Both the position numbers and the translations under genes were made by a program. Below, piece after piece: positions 26,701-35,020 of a stretch of 64,000 nt of DNA (position 1 is its first letter; each line of letters starts with the position of its first letter). Location: positions 62,001 to 126,000 of the forward strand of contig JAXMAM010000006.1 of NCBI GenBank assembly GCA_046350455.1, read 5' to 3'. The notes beneath the pieces are model-generated. The model was not told the origin of the DNA, did no database searches, and was given only the letters and a program-made list of their open reading frames with translations. Origin of the DNA: CAZXGD01 sp046350455. GTDB lineage: Bacteria; Planctomycetota; Phycisphaerae; Phycisphaerales; SM1A02.

Positions 26701-28595
26701 ATGCGCGCCAGGCCCAGGCTCCGCGGGTACTTGACCTGCGCAGCCTGCACCAGCTCCTTGGCCTTGGCCTTGTCGCCAGCCAGCATCTCGATGCCGGCCT
26801 GCATGGCCATGGCCTCCTCGGCACCGGAGGTTGCTGCCACCAGATCGGCCACCAGCTGCCGCGCCTTCACCCAGTCCTTGGCCTGGATGGCTGCGTCAAT
26901 GGCCTTCATGCGCTTGGCCAGTTCCGTGGGTTCGCCAGTGGCCGAGCCCATGCGGCGGCGCACCTCCTGCAGTGCGCGCGTCATCTCTGGATTGTTGGGG
27001 AACGCAACCGCCAGGTCGGAAAGAATCGACTCAGCCTCCACCCAGCGACCCAGACGCATGCTCATGTCCGCACGCTGCAGCGCCAGCTGAATGTCGCCGG
27101 GGTAGGCCTCGGTGCCCTGCGTGGCGCGCTGCAGCGCAAGACCCAGGTCATTGCGGGCCTGCGCTGTCATCGAAGCCCACAGGTACGCGTCCTCTGTGGG
27201 AGCGGTGGTTGCGCTGAAGTACTGGTCCCACTTCTTCTGCGCAGCGACATAGTCCTGCTTGATGTGGAAGATCTTTGCGTCTGCCGCCAGCATGGCCGGC
27301 TTGTTCTCGTCGTTCTGCTGCAGCGTCAGCAGCTGGGCGCGGATCTTCTCCAGCTCGGCGATGACCGCCTTGCGCTCGGCATCTGTGGACTTCTCTGAGA
27401 GCTGGTTGAGCTCCACTCCCAGGATGGCGCCGACGGCCGACGCACGCAGGGTCTCCTGCATGCGGGCATCCAGGCTGGTGGACAGCTGCGGCTCATCCAC
27501 CAGCGCCTTTGCAGCGGCGCGCACAGCGGCCACCTCGTCCGGGGTGCGTCCTGCGTAGCGGGCGCGGATCAGAATGGCCGTGGCGCGCGAGCGGAGATCC
27601 TGCGGGTGCTTCTGGACCCATTCGTCAAGCAGCTCGATGGCGCGCTTGCTCTGGTTGGTGGCGGCAAGAAGTCCGGCGGCTTCGCGCACCTGACTGCCGC
27701 TGCTGCACTGCAGCACCGACTTCACAAGATCGTCGGTGGCGGCAGTGAGCGCCAGCGGGTCGATCTGTCCAGACTGCACGCGGCCAGAACGGCGGGCGTC
27801 CGACACCAGGCGCAGCAGCTTCATGCGGGCCAGCGCGGCGGCAGCGTCGCCGCCGGCGTTTGCAAGTCCCTTGGCAGCGTCCTGCAGCGTCTGGTCCAGC
27901 TCCTTGCGGCGCTCGGCCACCACGTCTTCCTGGCCGGCGCGGACCGCACGGTCAATCTCGTTCAGCTGCATCGTCACCAGGGCGTGCCACACGCGCCACT
28001 GTCCCGGCGCAGTCTTGGAGAGCGCCTTCAGGTCCTTCAGCGCCTCCGCGCGCGCGCGGACGTCCAGCGTGGCGTCGCGCTGCGCGCGTGCCAGGCCCAG
28101 GTACACAGCGGCCAGCTCCGCGCCGGGCGCGTCGGCCGGCACGGCCTCCTTCATCTCCTTGGCGATCGTCTCGATGTTTGCCCAGCCTTCGCCCTTGCTG
28201 TAGATCTCGGCCTCGTCCTCCAGCAGCTCGAGCAGCGCCTTCCACTGCGCAGGATCCGTGGGCTGTGCGCGGGTCCGTGCCTGCGCGATTCCCATGAGCG
28301 CGCCGTAATCCTCATTGGCCTGGGTGGCGTTGGCGGCCTTGATCTGGTCCAGGGCCGTGCGCATCTTGTCGATGTACTGCAGCTCGCTGGGCTTCTTCTT
28401 CACAGCGCGGCCGTACTCGGCGAACGCCTCGCGCGGCTTGCCTTCGGCCATCAGCTTGTCGCCGCGGCGGACGTTGCGCTCCGGATCCTGGATGTAGTAC
28501 TTGTTCACCAGCACCACGCCCACCAGCAGCACGGCGGCCGCGATGGCAAAACCGACTGCGACGACGAAGAACTTCTTGTTGAACTTGGTTGCCAT
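23757..28595 (-). CDS. Giant membrane-anchored TPR protein of the exosortase/EPS locus
   Basis: A 1612-residue protein with one N-terminal membrane helix (about 9-30) and tetratricopeptide-like repeats through almost its whole length, rich in Ala, Arg, Glu and Asp. No catalytic domain is visible. Position and architecture recall the TPR proteins of PEP-CTERM/EPS loci (PrsT type), but this one is markedly longer. It probably scaffolds polysaccharide synthesis and export on the periplasmic side. It starts 12 bp after the EpsI gene and ends 37 bp before the co-polymerase, inside one transcription unit. Confidence 0.8.
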   Translation of the reverse strand: MATKFNKKFFVVAVGFAIAAAVLLVGVVLVNKYYIQDPERNVRRGDKLMAEGKPREAFAEYGRAVKKKPSELQYIDKMRTALDQIKAANATQANEDYGALMGIAQARTRAQPTDPAQWKALLELLEDEAEIYSKGEGWANIETIAKEMKEAVPADAPGAELAAVYLGLARAQRDATLDVRARAEALKDLKALSKTAPGQWRVWHALVTMQLNEIDRAVRAGQEDVVAERRKELDQTLQDAAKGLANAGGDAAAALARMKLLRLVSDARRSGRVQSGQIDPLALTAATDDLVKSVLQCSSGSQVREAAGLLAATNQSKRAIELLDEWVQKHPQDLRSRATAILIRARYAGRTPDEVAAVRAAAKALVDEPQLSTSLDARMQETLRASAVGAILGVELNQLSEKSTDAERKAVIAELEKIRAQLLTLQQNDENKPAMLAADAKIFHIKQDYVAAQKKWDQYFSATTAPTEDAYLWASMTAQARNDLGLALQRATQGTEAYPGDIQLALQRADMSMRLGRWVEAESILSDLAVAFPNNPEMTRALQEVRRRMGSATGEPTELAKRMKAIDAAIQAKDWVKARQLVADLVAATSGAEEAMAMQAGIEMLAGDKAKAKELVQAAQVKYPRSLGLARIEAELATDDPMQRIEMMVNRVIEDPKRRDAELLQAFRSLRSDLSRQLQAASADPVKMAELQKQLAAVSARITEAEKTAMQSASDDPAVVQAAFAEALAQYLSAKDAQRTDEAQAALGRARAQMDLARKIANSPELPIVLESYLMETQGQVAEAAAMVQKARAAGRTEAALTARLAGLQERLGNEQEALTLWKEAYDRRPNDADTVIGYARAMARASNGAQALEMLRAAAESNPVDARLAMLQAQFEATYGTRGRAIEVREELNKRLRPIPENIAALYSLLYMPPSYDTLKGTDGKPLSASAWTGLTPEQRGRLLSDQARVNRARAEQLYADIIAQNPTNLQLAVQKARVMRDQSMPAEGAAAIQAVIDATKARGPVPSNMYLELGVHHLAANQPEAAEAAFAEARKAQDPQKREADLALVEIQNGQGKPKEAAAALANWLETNPRLDMQARLCELQMQLGDFEAAEASLAKVRSLAGSNPAPSAQAAIEILGAALDTNRGGKAERMGDLDAARSYRDKALAALAKAEQLAPSAYLAPLRRVEVLRAQARAGGVIDQRTYDLAVAEVERLLSRNAGLLDAAMMRADLALDKGDRGGAIGALERYLKVQPMDEQARARLIQLYVVSDLIPKALDQSRAAVELFPTKGAWREQLGDLLSISGNHAEAAAAYELAFRIAPDMTVLLAKAVDEHTANNAPQQSLAIVAAAPVNAQSDPVVRAAQAVAFYKLNRQAEFNAVAREAILGARAAGIESPAMQRVLPRLRTVFPKDKTKELEALITSTGTPNSAEKVLIGALWGDSGPDGADKALEWANAALADGDKVPAPLRATAMSMKGNALYTKGDAKAAVEAFRAAADLEPRNANALNNAAYIMAEQNADLAKALDYAERAVAVAPETPQFLDSLGFVLLKQAAAGDAKAYQRAEDALKRSLIMQETAPALLHLGMVQSATGRATEARRSLERAKQLPNTAPDIAKQIDEALKGLK

Positions 28596-28607
28596 GTTCG
28601 TTCTGTC

Positions 28608-29486
28608 CTAGTTCTTGTCCTGCACGGTGCTGGCTGGCGCGGTGCGCTGAGCGTCGCGCGCCTCTACTTCTGGCCAGTCGGGCAGGCAGCGCATGAGCTG
28701 CGGCATGAGGTCACGCAGGAACTGCTCGGCCTGCGCCTTGAAGGCTTCCTTGGGCTCCGGCTTGATTGACTCTGGATAGCGTGCGGAGAGCTGCACCTTG
28801 CAGTAGTACGAGAAACGGTCGGTGAGGTTGAAGGCCAGCATGCGCACGCCCGTGGTGGTGGCGGAAAGGCGGCCGTTGGCGATGAAGAGATATCCGCCCA
28901 GCTGCCGGATGCGCGGAGACTTGGGATCCTGGAACGTCACCGTGGTGAGCCCGAGGTCTCCCACCGGCAGGGGCACTCGCTGGATGCGCCGCGTCACCGG
29001 ATCTGCCGCCATGCCGAACGCGTACTTTTTGCCCGTGGCGCGGTTCACTGGCGTGTCTGGCGCGTCCTCCGGCTTGAAGGAGACGTCCAGCGACAGCACC
29101 TCTGGCGACCCCAGCTGCACCAGGCCGTTTGCAGCCCAGCAGCGGTCCGGGATGTGCGGCACCGTGTCAATGCCGCCCGTGTAGTAGGCGATGTGCAGCG
29201 AGATGACGCCCTTTGAGGGGTCGCCGTCCAGGGCGTAGTTGCGGGTCAGGTACTGCTTGGTGCCAAGCGCCTCCACGCTGGCAGCGTCCTCCAGGTGGTC
29301 CTCTCCCACGCGCCGCCACTGGCCAATGGCCGTGGGGATGGTGGAGAAGTCCGCGCGCAGCTCCACGGGCTCCTTCTGCAGGAAGATGCCCAGCGACTTG
29401 ACGCCAGCGCGGAAGCCGAATGCGCCCACAGCCAGCAGCGCCAGCACCACGGAGTAGACCAGCATGATTCGCCGGTCAAACCGCAT
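28608..29486 (-). CDS. Exosortase-associated EpsI-family protein
   Basis: A 292-residue protein with one N-terminal membrane helix and a periplasmic DUF3485/EpsI-like domain. The family core is visible as IAYYTGGIDTVPHIPDRCW, with the His-x-Pro-x-x-Cys pattern around residues 105-120. In many genomes EpsI is fused to the exosortase C-terminus; here it is a separate gene directly after it. Its start overlaps the probable true end of the exosortase gene, if that frame is corrected. Its role in polysaccharide synthesis or sorting is not known biochemically. Confidence 0.78.
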   Translation of the reverse strand: MRFDRRIMLVYSVVLALLAVGAFGFRAGVKSLGIFLQKEPVELRADFSTIPTAIGQWRRVGEDHLEDAASVEALGTKQYLTRNYALDGDPSKGVISLHIAYYTGGIDTVPHIPDRCWAANGLVQLGSPEVLSLDVSFKPEDAPDTPVNRATGKKYAFGMAADPVTRRIQRVPLPVGDLGLTTVTFQDPKSPRIRQLGGYLFIANGRLSATTTGVRMLAFNLTDRFSYYCKVQLSARYPESIKPEPKEAFKAQAEQFLRDLMPQLMRCLPDWPEVEARDAQRTAPASTVQDKN

Positions 29487-29564
29487 GGCCGCCTCCGCTT
29501 CCTGATGTCTTGGCCGCTGGCTTCTTGTCTGCGTCGGCTGGCACTTCCACCAACATGTTGCGCA

Positions 29565-30470
29565 TCACCCATGGTTCCCAGGAAGAGCAGGAACGCTGAG
29601 GTTCAGCCACAGCAGTCCCACCAGTTCGTAGGATTGCCGCCTGTGAGCTTTCACGTCGAAGCGCCCCAGCACGCCCAGGCTGGCCACGCGCAGGACGTTC
29701 ACAAAGAGCGAGATGGGCACGCCCATCACCACCAGCGCCACGCGCTGCCACCAGCGCGGCAGCCCGATGTACGCCATGGCCACGCCCAGCGCCATGAAGG
29801 CCACCAGGGTGCGCATGCCAGAGCATGCTTCCGCCACATTGAGCGGGCAGGTGCCGCCGCCAGGCAGCGCCACCGTCAGCACGTTGCCCACGCGATCCGT
29901 CTCGATGCCGAGCACGTTGTTCAGAAGCAGCGCCGCGCCCAGCGCGCTCAGGTCCTGCAGGCGCTCGGTCACGCGGCTGAGCACGCTCTCGGAGATGGTC
30001 TGGCCGAACACCACCCAGTACGCCCAAGGGAACCACAGGTACCGCATGGCGCGCCATCCAAAGATCATGATGAGCACGCCCAGCATGCAGATGCCCACGC
30101 CAAAGCCGTTCAGGTTGTGGTTCTGCAGCGCTGCAAATCCGAACGCGCACGCCACGTACCAGCCCAGGCCAAGGAGCAGCGGGATGGCGCCCCACAGGCT
30201 GGGCTCAAATGGCTTGGCCAGCAGCTTGTCCCGCATCAGCCACACGAAGTAGCCGCAGATTGCAGGAATGACCAGGGTGTGGCCCCAGTCAGATGGCTCG
30301 TTGACGGCCCAGCGCGCCTGCTTGAAGAAGAAGTCCCAGAAGACTCCCACGAACACCACCGCAAGCAATCCGCCGTAGGCCCAGGCCTTGCCGCTGGACA
30401 CCACCACCGTCTGCGCGGCTGGGTTGGGAGCGCTGCGGCTCCCGGCTGGTGTCGTGGCGGCGGTACTCAT
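29565..30470 (-). CDS. Exosortase/archaeosortase-family transpeptidase, C-terminus probably frameshifted
   Basis: A 301-residue polytopic membrane protein with about eight helices. The exosortase active-site Cys is in AEACSGMR (Cys216, Arg220) and the second conserved Arg in NVLR (Arg261). Exosortases cut PEP-CTERM tails and transfer proteins to a cell-surface acceptor. The usual His-x-x-x-Gly motif before the last helix reads YELVG here (Tyr281), with a His only at 276. The reading frame stops at 29565, yet the next frame encodes SAFLLFLGTM and the third WVMRNMLVEVPADADKK, ending at 29476 and overlapping the EpsI start. Two small indels would therefore restore a normal last helix and tail. 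Family call firm; activity uncertain. Confidence 0.8.
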   Translation of the reverse strand: MSTAATTPAGSRSAPNPAAQTVVVSSGKAWAYGGLLAVVFVGVFWDFFFKQARWAVNEPSDWGHTLVIPAICGYFVWLMRDKLLAKPFEPSLWGAIPLLLGLGWYVACAFGFAALQNHNLNGFGVGICMLGVLIMIFGWRAMRYLWFPWAYWVVFGQTISESVLSRVTERLQDLSALGAALLLNNVLGIETDRVGNVLTVALPGGGTCPLNVAEACSGMRTLVAFMALGVAMAYIGLPRWWQRVALVVMGVPISLFVNVLRVASLGVLGRFDVKAHRRQSYELVGLLWLNLSVPALPGNHG

Positions 30471-30490
30471 GCAGGGTCAGGCCCATGGGC

Positions 30491-32287
30491 TCATTGGCCA
30501 ACCACGTTGACGGGTGGCGCACCGAAGACGTCGTTACCAAAGTTGCGGTCCAGCAGGAAGCCGAAGCCGTACGTCATGCGGAAGCCGTTGCGGATGACCG
30601 CCAAGGGCGTGGCGAAGAAGTTGGTGCCGATGATGATCTGGTCATCCGGGCGCAGCTCGATGTCTGGCTCTGCGCGGTTGCGGATGGCAGCCAGGTTCAC
30701 GCGGATGGCGGCTTCGCGATCCACGCTGATCTTGCGGATGAGGTCCACGCGCTGCGGAATGGCCACCTGGCCCAGGCCGCCCGCCGCGGAGACCAGGCGG
30801 CTGAGCGTCAGCTCGCCCACCTGCGGCAAGCTGTACACGCCAGGACGCGCGATTTCACCGTCGATGTAGACCACGCCCTCGACTGGCTCCACATACACCT
30901 TGTCGGCGGGATGGATGATCACGTTCTGGCGGAGGTCGCCGCGCTGCAGGCGCACCCAGTCCACGGTGATCACGCGGGTCTTCTGGCCAGTGGGCAGGCG
31001 GAACGAGCCCGGCTTCATCAGCGCGCCCGCTGTGGCCTGCGACGCCACAGCGCCTGTCACCGCGCCCTGCGGCGAGTTGGGGCGGAGCGCTGGGTTGCCA
31101 GCCTCGATGGCGCGCGCCTCTGCAGCGGGCACCAGGATCCACTCCTGCTTCTGCTGGTCAAAGTAGTACTGCGCCTCGTCCCCAGATGCGCGCTGTGGCG
31201 GTGCCACGGTGGCCTGCGCGGGATTCGGCACAGGCTTGTCCTGCGTGCTGGGCGCTTCGACTGGCGGAGCAACATCAGGTGGCACGGACTGCGTGCGCAT
31301 GGCGCCTGGCGCTGTGGCTGGCGGCGCTGGCGGCTCGATGGGAGGCGTGGTGGGCGCAGGTTCTGAACCGGGCGCTGGCGGTGGGGTCGGCGCTGGCGCG
31401 GGAGCGGGCGCTGGCGCAGCACCAGGCTGCGCGCCCGGCTGCGCGCTCGGCGCGGCCTGACCGCTGCCAGCTGGCGCGATCTGGTTGATCAGGTCATCAA
31501 TCGAAGGTGCAGCAGGCTGCTCGGGCTGATCTCCAGGCTTGGCAGGCTGGCTTGGCTTGCCAGCAGGAGCCTTAGGAGTCTTTGGAGTCGCGGGCGCGCC
31601 CTCCATCTCGTCTGCTTCCACGTCCTCGATCACGCGCACCACCAGCACGTTGCGAATGCCAGCAGGTGCTCCCCCCGCCAGCGCCACTGCCTGGCGCACG
31701 TCAAAGTCTGGGCGGCTGAGCGAGTACACGCCGGGGTTCCGCACCGCGCCATCCACGGTGAACGTGAATGCGCGGCCTTCCACCACCGTGACGTCCACCT
31801 GCGGGTTGGGAAGATGCTGGCTGAGGCGGTCGGAGATCTCTGTCACCAGCTGCTGCTGGGTGAGGCCGGAGGCATGCACTGAACCAACCACCGGCAGCAA
31901 GATCATGCCGGCCTGGTCCACGGTACGACGGAAGTTCTCGGCCTTGCCTTCCTGGAACAAGTCCATGATCTGGACGTCCAGCTGGTCGCCCGAGCCAAAC
32001 GTGTACTCCAGCTGGGCCACAGACAGGTCATCACCCTTGGGGGCGCCCACCTCGGTGGCGTACGGCTCTTCCTCTACTTCAATGACATCCAGCCGCCGCA
32101 GCACTGGGATGGCAGTCGGGGTGTATTCAAAATAGCCCGTGCGGCTGGGGTCCATCCAGCTGTCGTAGTCACAGCCAGTGGCCACAGCCAGCGCAGCGAC
32201 AGCGCCTGCCCGCACAGCCAGGCAGAGCAACGAACGAGTTTGGCGCCGGTCTGTGCCGGCGGCAGGAAAGGTCGGTGTGGTTACCAC
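30491..32287 (-). CDS. Polysaccharide export lipoprotein with two SLBB domains (Wza-like)
   Basis: A 598-residue lipoprotein (lipobox AVATGC, Cys39 from the chosen GTG). The order is a polysaccharide-export N-terminal domain (about 90-190, including FGSGDQLDVQIMD), an SLBB domain (VDGAVRNPGVYS), a Pro/Ala-rich linker of more than 100 residues (around 31190-31590), and a second SLBB domain (IDGEIARPGVYS) with a DDQIIIG end. It would form the outer-membrane exit channel for the polymer. No ATG gives a good signal peptide. GTG 32287 is preferred; longer in-frame starts reach 32395. Confidence 0.82.
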   Translation of the reverse strand: MVTTPTFPAAGTDRRQTRSLLCLAVRAGAVAALAVATGCDYDSWMDPSRTGYFEYTPTAIPVLRRLDVIEVEEEPYATEVGAPKGDDLSVAQLEYTFGSGDQLDVQIMDLFQEGKAENFRRTVDQAGMILLPVVGSVHASGLTQQQLVTEISDRLSQHLPNPQVDVTVVEGRAFTFTVDGAVRNPGVYSLSRPDFDVRQAVALAGGAPAGIRNVLVVRVIEDVEADEMEGAPATPKTPKAPAGKPSQPAKPGDQPEQPAAPSIDDLINQIAPAGSGQAAPSAQPGAQPGAAPAPAPAPAPTPPPAPGSEPAPTTPPIEPPAPPATAPGAMRTQSVPPDVAPPVEAPSTQDKPVPNPAQATVAPPQRASGDEAQYYFDQQKQEWILVPAAEARAIEAGNPALRPNSPQGAVTGAVASQATAGALMKPGSFRLPTGQKTRVITVDWVRLQRGDLRQNVIIHPADKVYVEPVEGVVYIDGEIARPGVYSLPQVGELTLSRLVSAAGGLGQVAIPQRVDLIRKISVDREAAIRVNLAAIRNRAEPDIELRPDDQIIIGTNFFATPLAVIRNGFRMTYGFGFLLDRNFGNDVFGAPPVNVVGQ

Positions 32288-32421
32288 AAGGGCCTCTGGT
32301 CTCAAGAACTGATGTCCTGCCCCGGTACATCCGTGCGGTGGGGCTATCGGCAAGGCAGGAAGGGTACCTGCATCATTGCTCTCGGCTTGATCCAAGGCCG
32401 TTTCAAGCCGTACGGCCCAAG

Positions 32422-33381
32422 TCAGGCCGGGTTCGTGCCAAAACCCCCACGGGTTGGGGCACTCAGCAAGCAGTGTTCTAGCACAGCCATGCGGACTGCC
32501 ACGCCATGGGTCACTTGCCGCAGGATCTGGCTGCGGCGGGCGTCGTCGGCCACGTCATCGTCCACTTCCACGCCTCGGTTCACTGGGCCGGGATGGAGCA
32601 CCACACAATGCTCTGGCAGGCGCTTGGCGCGCTCATGGGTCAGGCCATACTGTGTCCGATAATCTGATGCAATGGCAGACCCAGCCTGCCGCTCCAGTTG
32701 AATGCGGAGCATCATGATGGCATCCAGATCGTCCAGCTGTGAGTCCAGACCGTGTGAGATGACCACACGATCGGGATATTTGGCTACGTGTTGGAAGCTG
32801 CCTGGCACCAGCGTGGGTGGCCCCACCAAGCGAACTTCCGCACCCAGCGTGGTGAGCGCGTGCAACGCGGACCGTGCCACCCGGCTGTTGGCGATGTCCC
32901 CCACGATGGCCACCTTGAGTCCAGCCAGCTTGCCCAGCGCCCGGCGGATGGTCAGGCAGTCCAAGAGCCCCTGGGTGGGGTGCTCATGGCGGCCGTCCCC
33001 TGCGTTGAGCACGGTGCAGCCCAGCTGCGTGGCCAGGAGCTCTGCCCCACCGCTCAGGCTGGTGCGGACCACGATGGCGTCCACCCCCAGTGCCTCCACG
33101 TTCAGAGCTGTGTCTAGAAAGGTCTCGCCCTTGCTGGTGCTGGAGCCGTTCTCTGTGAGCGTGATGCTGCGGCCACCCAGCCGCGCCACTGCTGTCTCAA
33201 AGCTCAGGCGCGTGCGGGTGGAGTCCTCAAAGAAGAGATGCGCCACCAGGCGGCCTTCCAGCGTCCGGCGCGGTGGCTGCGTGCGCTGCGCCACCGGCAG
33301 CAGCGCTTCCGCAGCATCCAGCAGCGCAGTGAGTTCCTGTGCAGACAGACCCTCCAGCTTCAGCAGGTGCTGTGCGCTCAT
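32422..33381 (-). CDS. pyrB: Aspartate carbamoyltransferase catalytic chain
   Basis: A 319-residue enzyme for the second step of pyrimidine synthesis, joining carbamoyl phosphate and aspartate. Carbamoyl-phosphate binding is by FFEDSTRTRLSFE; HEHPTQGLLD and LHPGPVNRG are also intact. ATG 33381 is chosen by family length; the frame opening upstream at 33477 overlaps the small lipoprotein gene. No pyrI or pyrC lies nearby. It follows the lipoprotein gene by 19 bp. Confidence 0.96.
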   Translation of the reverse strand: MSAQHLLKLEGLSAQELTALLDAAEALLPVAQRTQPPRRTLEGRLVAHLFFEDSTRTRLSFETAVARLGGRSITLTENGSSTSKGETFLDTALNVEALGVDAIVVRTSLSGGAELLATQLGCTVLNAGDGRHEHPTQGLLDCLTIRRALGKLAGLKVAIVGDIANSRVARSALHALTTLGAEVRLVGPPTLVPGSFQHVAKYPDRVVISHGLDSQLDDLDAIMMLRIQLERQAGSAIASDYRTQYGLTHERAKRLPEHCVVLHPGPVNRGVEVDDDVADDARRSQILRQVTHGVAVRMAVLEHCLLSAPTRGGFGTNPA

Positions 33382-33400
33382 GGTGTGCCCCTGGCCAGCC

Positions 33401-33658
33401 TCAGTCGTTCTCTTCCCAGGGTTCTTCGACGAAGGGGTAGTTGGGGTTGGACATGTAGGGGTCTTCGCCGTAGTCATCGGGATTGATCTCGGTGGTGGGC
33501 CCCGGGCCCATGTTGGCCTGCTGCACCTGCGTAGGCGTCATGGCGTCGCCCCAGAGCGCGCTGTCATCATCGTTCCCGCAGCCAGTGGCCAGCAGGCACC
33601 CCACAGTGGCGACCAAGCAGCAGAAGACAGCACCAGGCGCGCGATTCATGCCACGCAT
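33401..33658 (-). CDS. Small lipoprotein, function unknown
   Basis: An 85-residue protein with a signal peptide and lipobox (LLATGC, Cys27). The mature part is short, acidic and rich in Asp, Pro, Asn and Tyr (for example DDYGEDPYMSNPNY), with no recognisable fold. It lies 20 bp after the sugar dehydrogenase and 19 bp before pyrB. I do not recognise a family. Confidence 0.65.
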   Translation of the reverse strand: MRGMNRAPGAVFCCLVATVGCLLATGCGNDDDSALWGDAMTPTQVQQANMGPGPTTEINPDDYGEDPYMSNPNYPFVEEPWEEND

Positions 33659-33678
33659 GGTACGCCAGCAGCCGCGGA

Positions 33679-34962
33679 CTACCGCGCGGTGCCGATGCGC
33701 CAGATGCCGCCCTTGGCTTGCGAGTCCTGGCTGCCCTCAAAGGTGGTGATGTAGAGGGTGCCGTCGCCAGCCTCGCCAAAGCTGGTGGGGAGCTGGCCGC
33801 GCAGCTGGCCGATGACCTTGGGCCCAGCCACCAGCTGGCCGTCCTTGGTGCGCAGGCCCCAGATGTGGCCGCTGGACAGGTCGGTGTACAGGTAGACGCC
33901 CTGCAGCGAAGCATCCGCGCCGCGATAGACGTAGCCGCCCGTGATGCTGTTGCCCTGATCGCGCGGGTACTCCACGATGGGCTCGGTGTAGTCGCTGCCA
34001 TACGCGCCGGGCTTGCCGCCGCGGAACTCGTGCAGGCCTTCGCGCACGTTCCAGCCGTAGTTGCCGCCCTTGCGCACGATGTCCACCTCTTCAAAGAGGT
34101 TCTGGCCAACGTCGCCGGCGTACAGCTCGCCTGTGCTGCGGTCAAAGCTCATGCGCCACGCGTTGCGCAGGCCATACGCCCAGATTTCGGGGCGCGCGCC
34201 CTTCACCGCTACAAAGGGGTTGTCTGCTGGAATGCTGTACTTGGTGTCGGTGCCAGGCTTGTCCACGTCAATGCGCAGCACCTTGGCCAGCAGCGTGGCC
34301 AGGTTCTGGCCGTTGCCGTGCGGATCGTTGGCAGCGCCGCCATCGCCCAGGCTGAGATACAGCATGCCATCGGGGCCAAAGAGCGCGGTGCCGCCCTTGT
34401 GGTTCCAGTATGGCTGTGGCACCTGCAGCAGCAGCTCTTCAGAGTCTGGCTTGATGGCGTGCGTGGAAGCGTCGGCCACAAAGCGGCTGAGCTTGGTGCT
34501 GCGCTTCTTGCCATCCAGGAACGCGTAGTACAGGAACACCTGGTGGTTCTGCGCAAACTTGGGGTGGAAGGCCATGGAGAGCAGGCCCTCCTCATTGCTG
34601 CTGCTGTTCACCTGCGGGCGGATGTCCAGCACCACCGTGGGCTCTGTGGCGTCTGGCTTGCTGAGGTCCACCAGCAGCACGCGGCCCTGCTGCTCCACCA
34701 CGTACATGCGCGTGCTGTCGCCAGGCTCGAACACCACCTGAATGGGGCGAGTGAAGCCCATGGCTGGCATCACGCGCGAGAGGCTCAGGCGCGGAAACGC
34801 AGCGTTGGCGTCTGCAACCGGCTTGGCGGGTGGCGTGGCGGGCTTGGAAGCCGGCGCCGTGGCAGGCGCAGCGGGTGACGCAGGCGCAGCGGGCGTGGCT
34901 GGCGGCGCCGCAGCGGGTGCGTTCTGAGTGGCCAGCAGCAAGGCGAGTGCAGCGTTCAGCAT
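33679..34962 (-). CDS. PQQ-type soluble sugar dehydrogenase (GDH-B/YliI family)
   Basis: A 427-residue exported protein. After a signal peptide (about 1-18) and an Ala/Pro linker (to about residue 50) comes a six-bladed propeller of the glucose/sorbosone dehydrogenase family. Typical blocks include NEEGLLSMAFHP, LYLSLGDGG, WAYGLRNAWRMSFD, GDVGQNLFEEVD and GGNYGWNVREG, which hold PQQ and Ca2+ ligands in relatives. It would oxidise aldoses in the periplasm. The start has GGAGA upstream. It is transcribed away from the DUF1080 gene across a 58-bp gap. Confidence 0.87.
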   Translation of the reverse strand: MLNAALALLLATQNAPAAAPPATPAAPASPAAPATAPASKPATPPAKPVADANAAFPRLSLSRVMPAMGFTRPIQVVFEPGDSTRMYVVEQQGRVLLVDLSKPDATEPTVVLDIRPQVNSSSNEEGLLSMAFHPKFAQNHQVFLYYAFLDGKKRSTKLSRFVADASTHAIKPDSEELLLQVPQPYWNHKGGTALFGPDGMLYLSLGDGGAANDPHGNGQNLATLLAKVLRIDVDKPGTDTKYSIPADNPFVAVKGARPEIWAYGLRNAWRMSFDRSTGELYAGDVGQNLFEEVDIVRKGGNYGWNVREGLHEFRGGKPGAYGSDYTEPIVEYPRDQGNSITGGYVYRGADASLQGVYLYTDLSSGHIWGLRTKDGQLVAGPKVIGQLRGQLPTSFGEAGDGTLYITTFEGSQDSQAKGGIWRIGTAR

Positions 34963-35020
34963 GACGTTCTCCGTGGGGTGGCCGCGCATCGTAGTTGGAC
35001 GTGCGTGGTAGGTTGCTGCC

